Source of the DNA: Saprospiraceae bacterium
GTDB lineage: Bacteria; Bacteroidota; Bacteroidia; Chitinophagales; Saprospiraceae
Assembly (NCBI GenBank): GCA_013214355.1
Contig: JABSSL010000084.1
Coordinates: forward strand, 30,795-94,794
DNA: 64,000 bases
Direction: 5' to 3'
Below the pieces are notes generated by a model. That model worked only from the letters and a program-made list of their open reading frames with translations. It made no database searches and was not told the DNA's origin. Positions 8,777-16,256 of the stretch are shown piece by piece. Made by a program: the position numbers and the translations under genes. How positions within the stretch are numbered: the stretch's first letter is position 1; each line of letters starts with the position of its first letter.

Positions 8777-9433
8777 CTATTCTCCTACTTTTCTTACCCC
8801 ACCAAAGTAAAATTGGACACCAACCGCAATATCGAATTGACTAGTCCGAGTGGTTGTCGTTGTGGTCAACCCTCCATTCTCGGTCTCAAATTGGCTACGT
8901 GCATAATTATACTTAAGCAAGGCCTCGATTCCGATATCATGCGTAGAGAAAATACTAAAGCCCGGCCCTATTCCAAAGGCAAAAACATGGGTATTGATAC
9001 GCTGCCGATCTGATCCGATTAACTGTTGATCGCTGGCATTACCAAAACCAAAGTCGGTCTCAACAAAAAAGGCCATATCAACACCTACTGGAATGTAGTA
9101 GCGTGCAAAAGGTCCAAACAACAGATCACTATCGTCCGTCCGATCCTGATCTGGATCTTGCACACGGCTAAAGGTGTAATCCAGCCCCATACCGATGGCT
9201 AGATTATCTATCAGAAAATATCCGACAGTCGGGGCGAAGTTAAGCTGAAAAGCTGAAGGCCCTTCCCCCCTTTGATCTAAGTCATTGGTCTTAACAGACA
9301 CCTTAGAATCCGTGGCTGATACTCCAATGGTTCCCCCCATCACAAAATTGCCTTGATTTAATACCTGCGCGGATAAGCAGGAGTATCCCAAGAAGAATAC
9401 CACAGTGAAAAAAATCTTCCCAAGTAATTTCAT
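8777..9433 (-). CDS. Outer-membrane beta-barrel protein
   Basis: About 218 residues from the ATG at 9433, which opens a classic signal peptide (MKLLGKIFFTVVFFLGYSC...SAQ); an ATG two codons upstream at 9439 is equally possible, while the longer frame to 9541 only adds non-signal sequence. Alternating hydrophobic strands with FQLNFAPTVGYFLIDNLAIGMG, FGPFARYYIPV and a C-terminal FDIAVGVQFYFGG are typical of the OmpW/porin-family beta-barrels of Bacteroidota. No specific cargo or function can be given. Confidence 0.8.
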   Translation of the reverse strand: MKLLGKIFFTVVFFLGYSCLSAQVLNQGNFVMGGTIGVSATDSKVSVKTNDLDQRGEGPSAFQLNFAPTVGYFLIDNLAIGMGLDYTFSRVQDPDQDRTDDSDLLFGPFARYYIPVGVDMAFFVETDFGFGNASDQQLIGSDRQRINTHVFAFGIGPGFSIFSTHDIGIEALLKYNYARSQFETENGGLTTTTTTRTSQFDIAVGVQFYFGGVRKVGE

Positions 9434-9659
9434 ATGCATCGAGTTTTGAAGGTTTGAAAGTGTTCTTGACCCAAGCGGCCAAGAAATCATTGCACGATAA
9501 ATATCAATTGTCGTACTACTTAAGGTACCAGCAGAATACATCAGATCAAATGAGTTTTGTTAAAGCAGAACTTGATACAAGTCAGTAGTTCTAGTGGGAA
9601 AAGATCAACGCAATTCAAGGGTTTGAGGATTACCTTTTAAGTACCATAAAACCATAACG

Positions 9660-10157
9660 ATGATCCTACTAATCTGCGGTTTAATCGTGGCTCCTATTCT
9701 ATGGATATTATTTACGCCCATCGTCTTGCAAATTGATACCCTACGTGGATTGTACTGGGTACACTGGAGAGGAATCGCTTCCCTCCAATTCAACATTCAA
9801 GATGACGAGCCCATTCTAAGTCTACGAGTTTGGTTCTGGAAAAAGGACTTTCGCCCCCTTGATTCGCTGTCAAAACCACGAAAGCAGAGTGCTGAGAAAA
9901 GAACTAAGAAACGGAAGCCTAGAAGGAAGATAAATTGGAGAAGACTGGGCTTAAGACTAATCCGCAGCTTCATAGTGAGGCAATTTGATCTAAAGATCGA
10001 TACAGATGACTATATATTGAACAGCTATTTATACCCTGTATTCCACCTGCTCAATTCCAAGCATTTACAATTAGGCATCAACTATCAGGGAGAATCTTCT
10101 TTGCAATTACATATTGAAAATCGACTAATCCGCCTGCTAAAGGCGATTCTGTTATAA
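9660..10157 (+). CDS. Membrane-anchored protein, possibly DUF2953/YtfI-like
   Basis: 165 residues: one N-terminal transmembrane segment (about 2-24), then GLYWVHWRGIASLQFN, a strongly basic linker (about 75-98, many Lys and Arg) and a C-terminal region with DLKIDTDDYILNSYLYPV. The layout resembles the DUF2953 protein YtfI of Bacillus, whose gene sits next to ytfJ. The next gene here, 31 bp downstream, is a YtfJ homologue, and that pairing is the main reason for the suggestion; direct similarity is modest. Confidence 0.6.
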   Translation: MILLICGLIVAPILWILFTPIVLQIDTLRGLYWVHWRGIASLQFNIQDDEPILSLRVWFWKKDFRPLDSLSKPRKQSAEKRTKKRKPRRKINWRRLGLRLIRSFIVRQFDLKIDTDDYILNSYLYPVFHLLNSKHLQLGINYQGESSLQLHIENRLIRLLKAILL

Positions 10158-10188
10158 GGAAACCTATTGTTCACCAAACATTCAAATC

Positions 10189-10551
10189 ATGGAAGTGCAC
10201 ATTGAAAATTTAATGGACAAGATTACCAACTTCATTCAGAAAGAAGCAAGATCAGAGACCGTAATCGGAGAAGCGTTTATGCTAGGAGAGTATCACTGCA
10301 TTCCAGTTATCCGAGTTGGGATGGGCTTTGGAACAGGTGCCGGAGAAGGAGATGATCCGAAGAAAGGTCATGGTGAGGGCGGCGCAGGTGGTGCCGGCGT
10401 TGGCATCGAACCGATAGGGTTCCTGGTTTCTAAGGGAGATGAGATTTCCTTTGTGAGTACCAAAACCAATCGAGGAATAGCTGCCGCTTTCGAAAAAGTA
10501 CCTGACTTGCTTGAAAAGTACCTGGAAAAACGCGCTCCAGTGGAAGCCTAG
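10189..10551 (+). CDS. GerW/YtfJ-family protein
   Basis: 120 residues matching the spore-protein YtfJ family (PF09579): an N-terminal helix (HIENLMDKITNFIQKEAR), the conserved GEAFMLGEYHCIPVIRVGMGFG strand region, a glycine-rich GEGGAGGAGVGIEPIGFLV segment and a final helical part. In Bacillus the family is linked to spore germination, yet it is also widespread in non-sporulating bacteria with no agreed function. It follows a YtfI-like membrane protein in a probable two-gene operon, ended by an intrinsic terminator at 10607-10663. Confidence 0.88.
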   Translation: MEVHIENLMDKITNFIQKEARSETVIGEAFMLGEYHCIPVIRVGMGFGTGAGEGDDPKKGHGEGGAGGAGVGIEPIGFLVSKGDEISFVSTKTNRGIAAAFEKVPDLLEKYLEKRAPVEA

Positions 10552-10606
10552 GCAGGGGGAAGATAGCCACTACCTAAGAAGAGACATTGAATTTGCTCGT
10601 TTGATC

Positions 10607-10663
10607 GGGGTGTAATATCGAAGATAGGGACTCAAGCCTTCGATAAAGCACCCCTATTTTTTT
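10607..10663 (+). terminator. Intrinsic terminator of the YtfI/YtfJ-like operon
   Basis: GGGGTG (10607-10612) and ATCGAAG (10617-10623) pair with CTTCGAT (10638-10644) and CACCCC (10649-10654), followed by TATTTTTTT. The right half lies inside the last codons of the opposing kinase gene, so the terminator and that protein's C terminus share sequence. Confidence 0.8.
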
Positions 10664-11198
10664 GCTGCGAACGCAAATAGGATAAGATCTCTCCAATTAG
10701 GTGCTGCAGGTTAGTATCCTCAGACCGTAGGGATAAGTGTGGCGCTAGGATTGGCTCATAGGATTCCTTTATCTTCTGATAAACTTCAAAATCAGCCTCG
10801 CTGTAAGCCCGCTGCTTACTTACCCGTTTTCGAATCACCTCCGTATCTGCTGATAATTCTATCCAATGCACGGGAACGCCCTCAGCATTTGCTAATTGCT
10901 CAAACCTAGCCCTCAATTTTGCTTGATAGAAGGTTCCATCGATCACTACTGTTTTACCGTCTCGGATAGCATCTTTAGCTCTCGCTAAGAGTATCGAGTA
11001 TACCTGGGCTTTCGTTTCCTGATCATATTGGCCTCGCAATCCCAATGCTGTCCGAAGCATATCGGTATTGAAGTGGGCGGCAGAAAGTCGCTCACTTAAG
11101 GCAGTAGCTACCGTCGTCTTACCTGTTCCGGGAAGGCCCGTAATGATCAAAAGTTTTGGCATTTGTATAGCATTCATGAGAAAAGCGATTTCTTGCAA
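10632..11198 (-). CDS. P-loop kinase (AAA_33/COG0645 family)
   Basis: A small ATP-dependent kinase with Walker A GLPGTGKTT, the early NTDMLR segment, a Walker-B-like VVIDGTFY and a lid region (RKRVSKQRAYSEAD). COG0645 enzymes are predicted small-molecule kinases and are commonly fused behind the COG2187 APH-like domain, which here is a separate gene at 7671-8693. ATGs at 11198, 11177 and 11162 are all possible; the last gives the tight start MPKLLIITGLPG typical of the fold. The C terminus overlaps the opposing terminator. Confidence 0.82.
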   Translation of the reverse strand: MQEIAFLMNAIQMPKLLIITGLPGTGKTTVATALSERLSAAHFNTDMLRTALGLRGQYDQETKAQVYSILLARAKDAIRDGKTVVIDGTFYQAKLRARFEQLANAEGVPVHWIELSADTEVIRKRVSKQRAYSEADFEVYQKIKESYEPILAPHLSLRSEDTNLQHLIGEILSYLRSQQKNRGALSKA

Positions 11199-11323
11199 TT
11201 TCCCAATTTACCTACTGCTTCATGATGTTGTTTATCACTGACTGGGATGATTTATTGCCACCGCAAGATCAGTGTCAAAGGCAAGGATAGTGGAGGAGAA
11301 AGCTTATAAATTTTGATCCGCAC

Positions 11324-11354
11324 TTGATTTAGTTAGGAATCCTAATTATATTTG
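11324..11354 (+). promoter_or_regulatory. Promoter with embedded palindromic operator
   Basis: TTG (11324-11326), a 20-nt spacer and TATATTTG (11347-11354) fit the Bacteroidota -33/-7 promoter. The palindrome TTAGGAATCCTAA (11333-11345) fills the spacer between the two elements, an arrangement suited to repression by steric block. Transcription would start near 11360. Confidence 0.65.
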
Positions 11355-11387
11355 TGCCATCTTTTGTTCCATTATTTGATGATTCTA

Positions 11388-11463
11388 AGCTAGCCAGCTA
11401 GGCTAGCTACAACTCTAAGTGTGTGGTAAAATTTTTTTGTTTAACAAAGTTAGTATTCCTAAC
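11388..11463 (+). promoter_or_regulatory. Leader hairpin and second operator copy before the 11473 gene
   Basis: In the roughly 110-nt leader, AGCTAGCC (11388-11395) pairs with GGCTAGCT (11401-11408). Ten bases before the start codon, TTAGTATTCCTAA (11450-11462) is 11/13 identical to the palindrome in the promoter, so a regulator might bind both and loop the DNA. No Shine-Dalgarno sequence is visible. Confidence 0.5.
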
Positions 11464-11472
11464 TAAAATTAG

Positions 11473-12210
11473 ATGGCAATGAAACAGTTAACATTAATTC
11501 TAGCGATTACACTCATTACCTATTCCTTGGCCGCACAAGGCAAAAATGAGGATCCAAGTTTTAAGACCTCAAAGGATCTCTTGATTTCCAACACCTCAGT
11601 GGTTTTTGATGAGCGCCTAGATCAATTAATCTTCAGTATTGAAGTAGGAGGGGAGGCAGGCGCTTCTGTTCCTAAGGCTGTAGGGCAACTGGATGGGGCG
11701 CCAGTGCTAGGTTACGTATTTCCGACCACACTGAAACCTACTGATGTAGGCTTTGGCGCTACGCCTGGTATTGTTGCGCTGGCATTAACCTCTCACCCTG
11801 ATTTTGATGACACCCCACTTTGGGATGAAAATAGCGATGAGGACTTCGCTAATGATGGGGTGATTTGGCATCCGCACTGGGTCGTGCTTCATGAAGATAA
11901 GCGAGTGGCAGGAGGCCTGGCTGTGAAACAATTCAATCCTGAGCAAGAAAAGGTACAACTACCTCCTACCAATCCTGGTATGCCGATGTTCATGGATTCC
12001 CCTGGATTCCCTGTGATCACCAAGGGAAATACCATTCGAGTAGTGGTGCCTGCTTATCGAATGAATCACCGTACAGACTTCAGTTTTGATGCAGTGACAG
12101 CCTACATGCAGGTTAACGGTTCAAAAAAGGACTTGCCAATGCTAGGCGTCTATTCGGTCTACTCTGTAGCCTCAGGAGATCTTTCCTTACCCTATAAAGT
12201 TTCTAAGTAA
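11473..12210 (+). CDS. Exported protein of unknown function
   Basis: 245 residues with a clear signal peptide (MAMKQLTLILAITLITYSLAAQ); the ATG at 11479 is an alternative start. The mature part is beta-rich and acidic, with DLLISNTSVVFDERLDQLIFSIEV, an APVLGYVFPTTLKP segment and a His/Trp patch (IWHPHWVVLHED) that could bind a metal or cofactor. I recognise no family. Its elaborate control region, with two near-identical palindromes, suggests a strongly regulated stress or metal-response gene. A DUF2024 gene follows 22 bp downstream. Confidence 0.7.
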   Translation: MAMKQLTLILAITLITYSLAAQGKNEDPSFKTSKDLLISNTSVVFDERLDQLIFSIEVGGEAGASVPKAVGQLDGAPVLGYVFPTTLKPTDVGFGATPGIVALALTSHPDFDDTPLWDENSDEDFANDGVIWHPHWVVLHEDKRVAGGLAVKQFNPEQEKVQLPPTNPGMPMFMDSPGFPVITKGNTIRVVVPAYRMNHRTDFSFDAVTAYMQVNGSKKDLPMLGVYSVYSVASGDLSLPYKVSK

Positions 12211-12232
12211 CATTCAACTAAATTCAGCTAAT

Positions 12233-12511
12233 ATGCAGCATAAACGAAGCAAGGTTAACGTCTGGGACACTTATGTTACCCGCAAGGATGGGGGGCTTAT
12301 GCACTTCGATATTCTCGCCCCGGTCGAGATCACTGATCCCCAACTCATCTACGAATACGGTCAAGCCTATTTGGCAACAAAAGGACAAAAAGGACAAGCC
12401 TTAGCCGCTGAGCAGTGTCGTTTCTGTCATGTGGAACAACTGCGACCGGACTGGGAAGAAGATATTGCTAGCAAGGGATTCTTTGTGATTGAGATGGAGG
12501 GGTGTGAATAG
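12233..12511 (+). CDS. DUF2024 family protein
   Basis: 92 residues matching DUF2024 along its length: VWDTYVTRKDGGLMHFDIL, YEYGQAYLATKGQKG, the CRFCHVEQ motif and FFVIEMEGC at the C terminus. The C-x-x-C-H plus a terminal Cys suggests metal or redox chemistry, but no function is established. It is cytosolic (no signal peptide) and probably cotranscribed with the exported protein upstream. Confidence 0.9.
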   Translation: MQHKRSKVNVWDTYVTRKDGGLMHFDILAPVEITDPQLIYEYGQAYLATKGQKGQALAAEQCRFCHVEQLRPDWEEDIASKGFFVIEMEGCE

Positions 12512-12521
12512 AGTGTCAATT

Positions 12522-12555
12522 TTGTTGGTCGTAGTTTCTCAGCTACGACCAACAA
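12522..12555. terminator. 13-bp hairpin between convergent genes, REP-like
   Basis: TTGTTGGTCGTAG (12522-12534) pairs perfectly with CTACGACCAACAA (12543-12555) over an 8-nt loop. It can terminate both converging transcripts. Its core closely resembles the intergenic repeat at 15578-15607, so it may be a dispersed element that doubles as a terminator. Confidence 0.7.
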
Positions 12556-12586
12556 TAGCTAATTCAGCTTGAGTTATCCCTTGGTT

Positions 12587-13549
12587 TCAATTCAGAGCAT
12601 GCTGCTTAAAGAAATTCCAAACTTCTACATTCGTATCGATGTCCTTGTTGAAATTTCCTAGGATGGGAAAGGGAAGGGAGTTGTATTTCCCAGGCCAGTG
12701 ATGTCCACCATTGATAATCTTCAGATGCTTAACTGGCTGAGCACAATTCTGCCAGGTCAATAATTCGACTTTCGACTTATCTTCCTTATCTAAATCTGGC
12801 AATTGCTCAACGGTTGGTGTTCCAGCACAATTATTTTGATTGACCCAATACTGGATTAGTTTGGGAACAGTCAACATATTACTTTCCTGGTCATATAAAG
12901 CAAGAGAATCTGCCGTTCCATGAATAAATAATACTGGAACGGCTCTACTAGCTTTCAAAGTTCGAGAAGTTGGGATAGTACCTCCGACTGCTGCGATGGC
13001 AGCAATACGATGCCCTAATTCTGCAGCCAGGATCGTAGATAACATAGCTCCATTTGAATACCCAGTAGCATATATTCGTTGCTCATCTACCTTATGATTC
13101 GCCGCAATATCATCGATAAGTCGACTGATAAAATCAACTTCATCTAAGCGGCCCGGGGAGTAGAATTGCTTTTCCTTAGGGCCGCCGACATGAAAGCCCA
13201 AGCCTTGTGGTGGCAAAGTGTTCTTTAGATGGGAGATTTTGTTGATAACAGTCGAACCATTGGGATAGGCCACCAAAAAATGTTCGCTGTCAGCCAGCGC
13301 ATTCATACGCGTAACATTCATCTGGCCTTCCCCGCTCATGGTATAACCATGAATATTAATAACTAATGGCCAACTAGTTGAACCATCATAGGCTCCCGGT
13401 AAGTAAAGTATATAGCTACGGAGGGAATCACCGTGTACGAAGGATCGGGTCAAAGTGTCTCCTTGACTATAGGCAAAACTCATTATAATGGAAAAGAAAA
13501 AGTAGCTTAGCATTATCTTCTTCCTATAATTTGATTTGTTTTCTTGCAT
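12587..13549 (-). CDS. Secreted polyhydroxybutyrate-depolymerase/feruloyl-esterase-type hydrolase
   Basis: 320 residues with a signal segment (MLSYFFFSIIMSFAYSQ) and the PHB-depolymerase-like esterase fold (COG3509): VINIHGYTMSGEGQ for the oxyanion region, nucleophile GYSNG, an F-I-HG-T-A-D-SLA segment for the acid and a late GGHHWPG for the catalytic His. Members cleave short polyester, acetyl or feruloyl esters outside the cytoplasm. It is the last gene of the minus-strand block downstream of the two hybrid regulators. The substrate cannot be told. Confidence 0.85.
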   Translation of the reverse strand: MQENKSNYRKKIMLSYFFFSIIMSFAYSQGDTLTRSFVHGDSLRSYILYLPGAYDGSTSWPLVINIHGYTMSGEGQMNVTRMNALADSEHFLVAYPNGSTVINKISHLKNTLPPQGLGFHVGGPKEKQFYSPGRLDEVDFISRLIDDIAANHKVDEQRIYATGYSNGAMLSTILAAELGHRIAAIAAVGGTIPTSRTLKASRAVPVLFIHGTADSLALYDQESNMLTVPKLIQYWVNQNNCAGTPTVEQLPDLDKEDKSKVELLTWQNCAQPVKHLKIINGGHHWPGKYNSLPFPILGNFNKDIDTNVEVWNFFKQHALN

Positions 13550-13588
13550 CTCTAGATGATTGATTTAAAAGCTTATTGACTTTGCAAA

Positions 13589-14458
13589 TTATTGATTCTC
13601 AGCGCTGATAATCTCTTCGATATCATTTGCTAGTAATTCATGAAAGGTATCTGGATCCTCCATCATCAAAAAATGCCCGACTTCTTTCATCACATCCGCC
13701 TCGATACCATAAGGTTCTATAGCTGAAGGATTGAAACCGCGCTCAGAAATAATCAACTTCAAAGGAACTTGGATATCGGCAAATTCTTCTTGAGCATTCC
13801 ACAATTGATAATACATTCCAGAAGAAATGGCAACGGTAGGAGGAGCGGAAGACATATCTGTAATGATCCCTTCCATATAAACTGAATCTGCATCTTCCAA
13901 AAACATACCCCGAACCATCTGGCGTGTAGTTTCCACAAAATTTTCGCGAAAGGGGGCTATTATCTTTTCCACCTGCTCTTTCGTCTGAACCGCGAAGTCG
14001 CCCCAGGTATCCACACCAACTAAGCCCAACACCTTTTCCGGCAAGCGCTGTGCTACTTCCACTATTACCCTACCTCCCATAGAATGACCGACTAAGACCA
14101 CCTTTTCAAGATTCAAATGCTGAATTACCGCTACCACATCCTCTCCAAAAGCATCCATGGTCCAGTTTTCACGAGTGAGTCCAGAACTTCCATGACCTCC
14201 CAGATCGATAGTGACTACTTGGTATTCCTTGGAAAGATTGTCGAGCTGCTGCTTCCAATAGGATTTATCGCAAGACCAGCCATGTACGAGTATTACGCTA
14301 AGCTTCCCGTTTCCTTGAACCAAGTAATCAATAGGTAAGCCATCCGCAGAAATGGCTGGAGGTATTGGTGAAGGAGCTTTCTTCTCTTGCACACAAGCCG
14401 AGATGCCAACTAGTGTCAATAAGAGTAGCAATTGGTGGAGTTTATGCTGTAGAGACAT
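13589..14458 (-). CDS. Alpha/beta-hydrolase lipoprotein
   Basis: 289 residues; the N-terminal signal ends in a lipobox (LVGISAC). The fold is shown by VHGWSCDKSYW, LGGHGSSG, nucleophile VGHSMGG, and a C-terminal VGHFLMMEDPDTFH carrying the catalytic His. It lies about 40 bp upstream of the PHB-depolymerase-like gene on the same strand, suggesting joint expression. Possible activities include ester, lactone or haloalkane hydrolysis; none can be chosen. Confidence 0.85.
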   Translation of the reverse strand: MSLQHKLHQLLLLLTLVGISACVQEKKAPSPIPPAISADGLPIDYLVQGNGKLSVILVHGWSCDKSYWKQQLDNLSKEYQVVTIDLGGHGSSGLTRENWTMDAFGEDVVAVIQHLNLEKVVLVGHSMGGRVIVEVAQRLPEKVLGLVGVDTWGDFAVQTKEQVEKIIAPFRENFVETTRQMVRGMFLEDADSVYMEGIITDMSSAPPTVAISSGMYYQLWNAQEEFADIQVPLKLIISERGFNPSAIEPYGIEADVMKEVGHFLMMEDPDTFHELLANDIEEIISAENQ

Positions 14459-14555
14459 CGGATTATCAGTTGAGGTTACAGGTTACTTTGCGCTTACTTC
14501 AAAAGGAATAAGAGTCGCGACTTGCTACCAACGTATGATTATTTTCATACACTGA

Positions 14556-14978
14556 TCAATTAAATAAAAGAGCTACAATCTTCCATTCACCCTCCCGTTT
14601 TATCAAAGAAGTTAAACGCTTGCCAACATTACCATTTGGATTCCTTTGACTAGAAGTGACCCAAGCACGATCTCCATTGATAGTAGCCTCATAGTCAAAA
14701 ATGGTGCTGGGTTTTGTTGGTGCTGGGTTGTCAGCGAAATAGGTCTTGAATTCTTTGGACACCATTTCCCAACCCCGCATGGAAAAGCCAACACCATTGC
14801 CCCAAAGGATATTTTCAGTATGGTCATAGGTGGCGGCCCATTGGTCATATTGCCTTTCGCAAAAGAAGTTGTGTTCGTTTTCGATAACTTGGATAACAGA
14901 AGCCTTTTCACTGTCCTGTGCTACGATAGAATAAGAAGTAATTAGAGAAAATAACAACAACAAACCGAGCTGTTTCAT
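14556..14978 (-). CDS. Exported SnoaL/DUF4440-like protein (NTF2 fold)
   Basis: 140 residues with a signal peptide (MKQLGLLLLFSLITSYSIVAQ). The mature part fits the NTF2-like cone fold: E-x-NFFCERQYDQWAATYDH, WGNGVGFSMRGWEMV, and a final TSLIKREGEWKIVALLF strand pair. Such proteins are small ligand-binding or isomerase-like domains. A second NTF2-fold protein is encoded just upstream (15052-15540); the two are only distantly similar. Confidence 0.8.
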   Translation of the reverse strand: MKQLGLLLLFSLITSYSIVAQDSEKASVIQVIENEHNFFCERQYDQWAATYDHTENILWGNGVGFSMRGWEMVSKEFKTYFADNPAPTKPSTIFDYEATINGDRAWVTSSQRNPNGNVGKRLTSLIKREGEWKIVALLFN

Positions 14979-15051
14979 AATTGAAGATTGAAGGGTTAGC
15001 TAACAGTTTTGAAAGAAGTGTCTTTTTGCTTTAAACATCGATAAAGCGTCA

Positions 15052-15540
15052 CTAATCATTCCCCCAATCATCGTTGATCTTCCGACCATCCCAATACATC
15101 TCCATGCGCTCAATCTTTCCGTTTTTCCAGGAAAGACGGTATACAAATGGGACCTGTGCTACCTTTCCGACTCTTTCAGGATTTTCTGGGTCATTAATAA
15201 TCGTTCCCTGCCAATCTGCAAAAACAATACTTTCATTACCCACAACGTGTACAGCTTGTATTTCTGCCTCGAACTTCGCCGTTTTTGCATTTTGGCTTCT
15301 TATCTGAATGTATTGTTCAAGATCTAAGCCTTCTCCACTTCCATTCGGCCACTGGAAGGTAGCAGATGCGTTAAAATAGGTTTTGGCCTTCACCAAGTCC
15401 TGTTGCTGTAATTCGTACGCAACAAATTCTCGAGTCATTTTTTCTATTTCTGAAGGGGATTGACCTGCGCTCTGATTGGCAAAACCCAAAAAAAACGACA
15501 GCAGAAGAAAGAAGGGAAGAATGGTATTTTTATTGTTCAT
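15052..15540 (-). CDS. Exported SnoaL-like protein (NTF2 fold)
   Basis: 162 residues; the signal peptide ends FANQSAGQ. The mature domain shows the NTF2/SnoaL pattern EKMTREFVAYELQQQDLVKAKTYF, WPNGSGEGLDLEQYIQ and VYRLSWKNGKIERMEMYWD. It is the upstream member of two adjacent exported NTF2-fold genes. A strong hairpin and a repeat element separate it from the AhpD-like gene before it, so it may have its own promoter. Confidence 0.8.
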   Translation of the reverse strand: MNNKNTILPFFLLLSFFLGFANQSAGQSPSEIEKMTREFVAYELQQQDLVKAKTYFNASATFQWPNGSGEGLDLEQYIQIRSQNAKTAKFEAEIQAVHVVGNESIVFADWQGTIINDPENPERVGKVAQVPFVYRLSWKNGKIERMEMYWDGRKINDDWGND

Positions 15541-15577
15541 TATGATTCATTTAGATTTTTCGAAAATGGAGGAACAT

Positions 15578-15607
15578 GTCGGTCCTAGTTTGCAAACTAC
15601 TACCAAC
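15578..15607. repeat. REP-like intergenic element, second copy
   Basis: On the minus strand this 30-mer begins GTTGGTAGTAGTTTGC and ends CTAGGACCGAC. It matches the hairpin at 12524-12553 (GTTGGTCGTAGTTTCTC...CTACGACCAAC) at about 22 of 30 positions with the same length and symmetry. A weaker partial match, GGTAGTAGTTTCACTG, lies near 25757. Confidence 0.5.
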
Positions 15608-15615
15608 AATAATTG

Positions 15616-15669
15616 AAATTGCAGCCAGATCAAGCCGTAATCTACGGCCTGATACTAGCTGTGCAATTT
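15616..15669. terminator. Large hairpin after the AhpD-like gene
   Basis: GCCGTA (15634-15639) pairs with TACGGC (15643-15648), the stem is extended by ATCA/TGAT, and outer arms AAATTGCA (15616-15623) and TGCAATTT (15662-15669) close the structure. It lies just past the stop at 15682 and probably ends or attenuates that transcript. Confidence 0.65.
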
Positions 15670-15681
15670 TAGAACGCATGC

Positions 15682-16146
15682 TTATTTCTTACTGGCATTC
15701 TCAGCCATAAAAGCCATCATCTTCTTGAACTCATCCTTGAATTCATCCAGGTCAACGCCGTTACCCTGAAGGATCATACTCCAAGCGCGAGTAGAAGAAG
15801 CCGTCACAATGGTTTCCTTGACCTCATCTTCCGTTGCACCATAAGCTTTGGCAGCCTCTGTATGAAAATAGATGCAGTAATCGCATGGAATCTGGGCCGC
15901 TACCGCCAAATTGATCAGTTCGCGATATTTGGGTGGGATAGCGTTCTGTGGACCTGTAGTAGTGATGAAGTAGGACCACATACCGGGCACTTGATAGTCT
16001 GGGACAATTTCAAAGATAGTAGGGTAAAAACCGAAGGTGCCAATGATCTCATCTTTGGCTTTTTGGATGGCAGCCTTATCGGTGGTCTGAGCGGAAAGGG
16101 AAATAGAGAACAACAACACAAGACATGTAATGAATAGGTTTTTCAT
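15682..16146 (-). CDS. Exported carboxymuconolactone-decarboxylase/AhpD-like protein
   Basis: 154 residues with a signal peptide (residues 1-20, ending SLSAQ). The AhpD-like core is clear: REL-INLAVAAQIPCDYCIYFHTEAAKAYGATEDEV, giving C88-x-x-C91 and H95, the peroxidatic disulfide and proton-relay residues of this family. AhpD-type proteins reduce peroxides or act as disulfide reductases, though many members are uncharacterised. Export to the periplasm is unusual for AhpD itself. It lies 110 bp downstream of the two hybrid sensor-regulators and is the best candidate for their nearby target. Confidence 0.87.
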   Translation of the reverse strand: MKNLFITCLVLLFSISLSAQTTDKAAIQKAKDEIIGTFGFYPTIFEIVPDYQVPGMWSYFITTTGPQNAIPPKYRELINLAVAAQIPCDYCIYFHTEAAKAYGATEDEVKETIVTASSTRAWSMILQGNGVDLDEFKDEFKKMMAFMAENASKK

Positions 16147-16256
16147 TAGGGTAAATGGTTTATGGTTAAAAAATTTGTTGAGGATTTCGTCCCTCTACTC
16201 ACAAACCTAAGTTACTCCTGTTTACGGCCTCTTCGTTATTGTTGTAAATGTCTCCA

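Noticed and set aside
10189..10551. A sporulation gene, from the YtfJ/GerW name.
   Set aside because: The lineage does not sporulate and no other spore gene is present; the family is broad and the name reflects its first example only.
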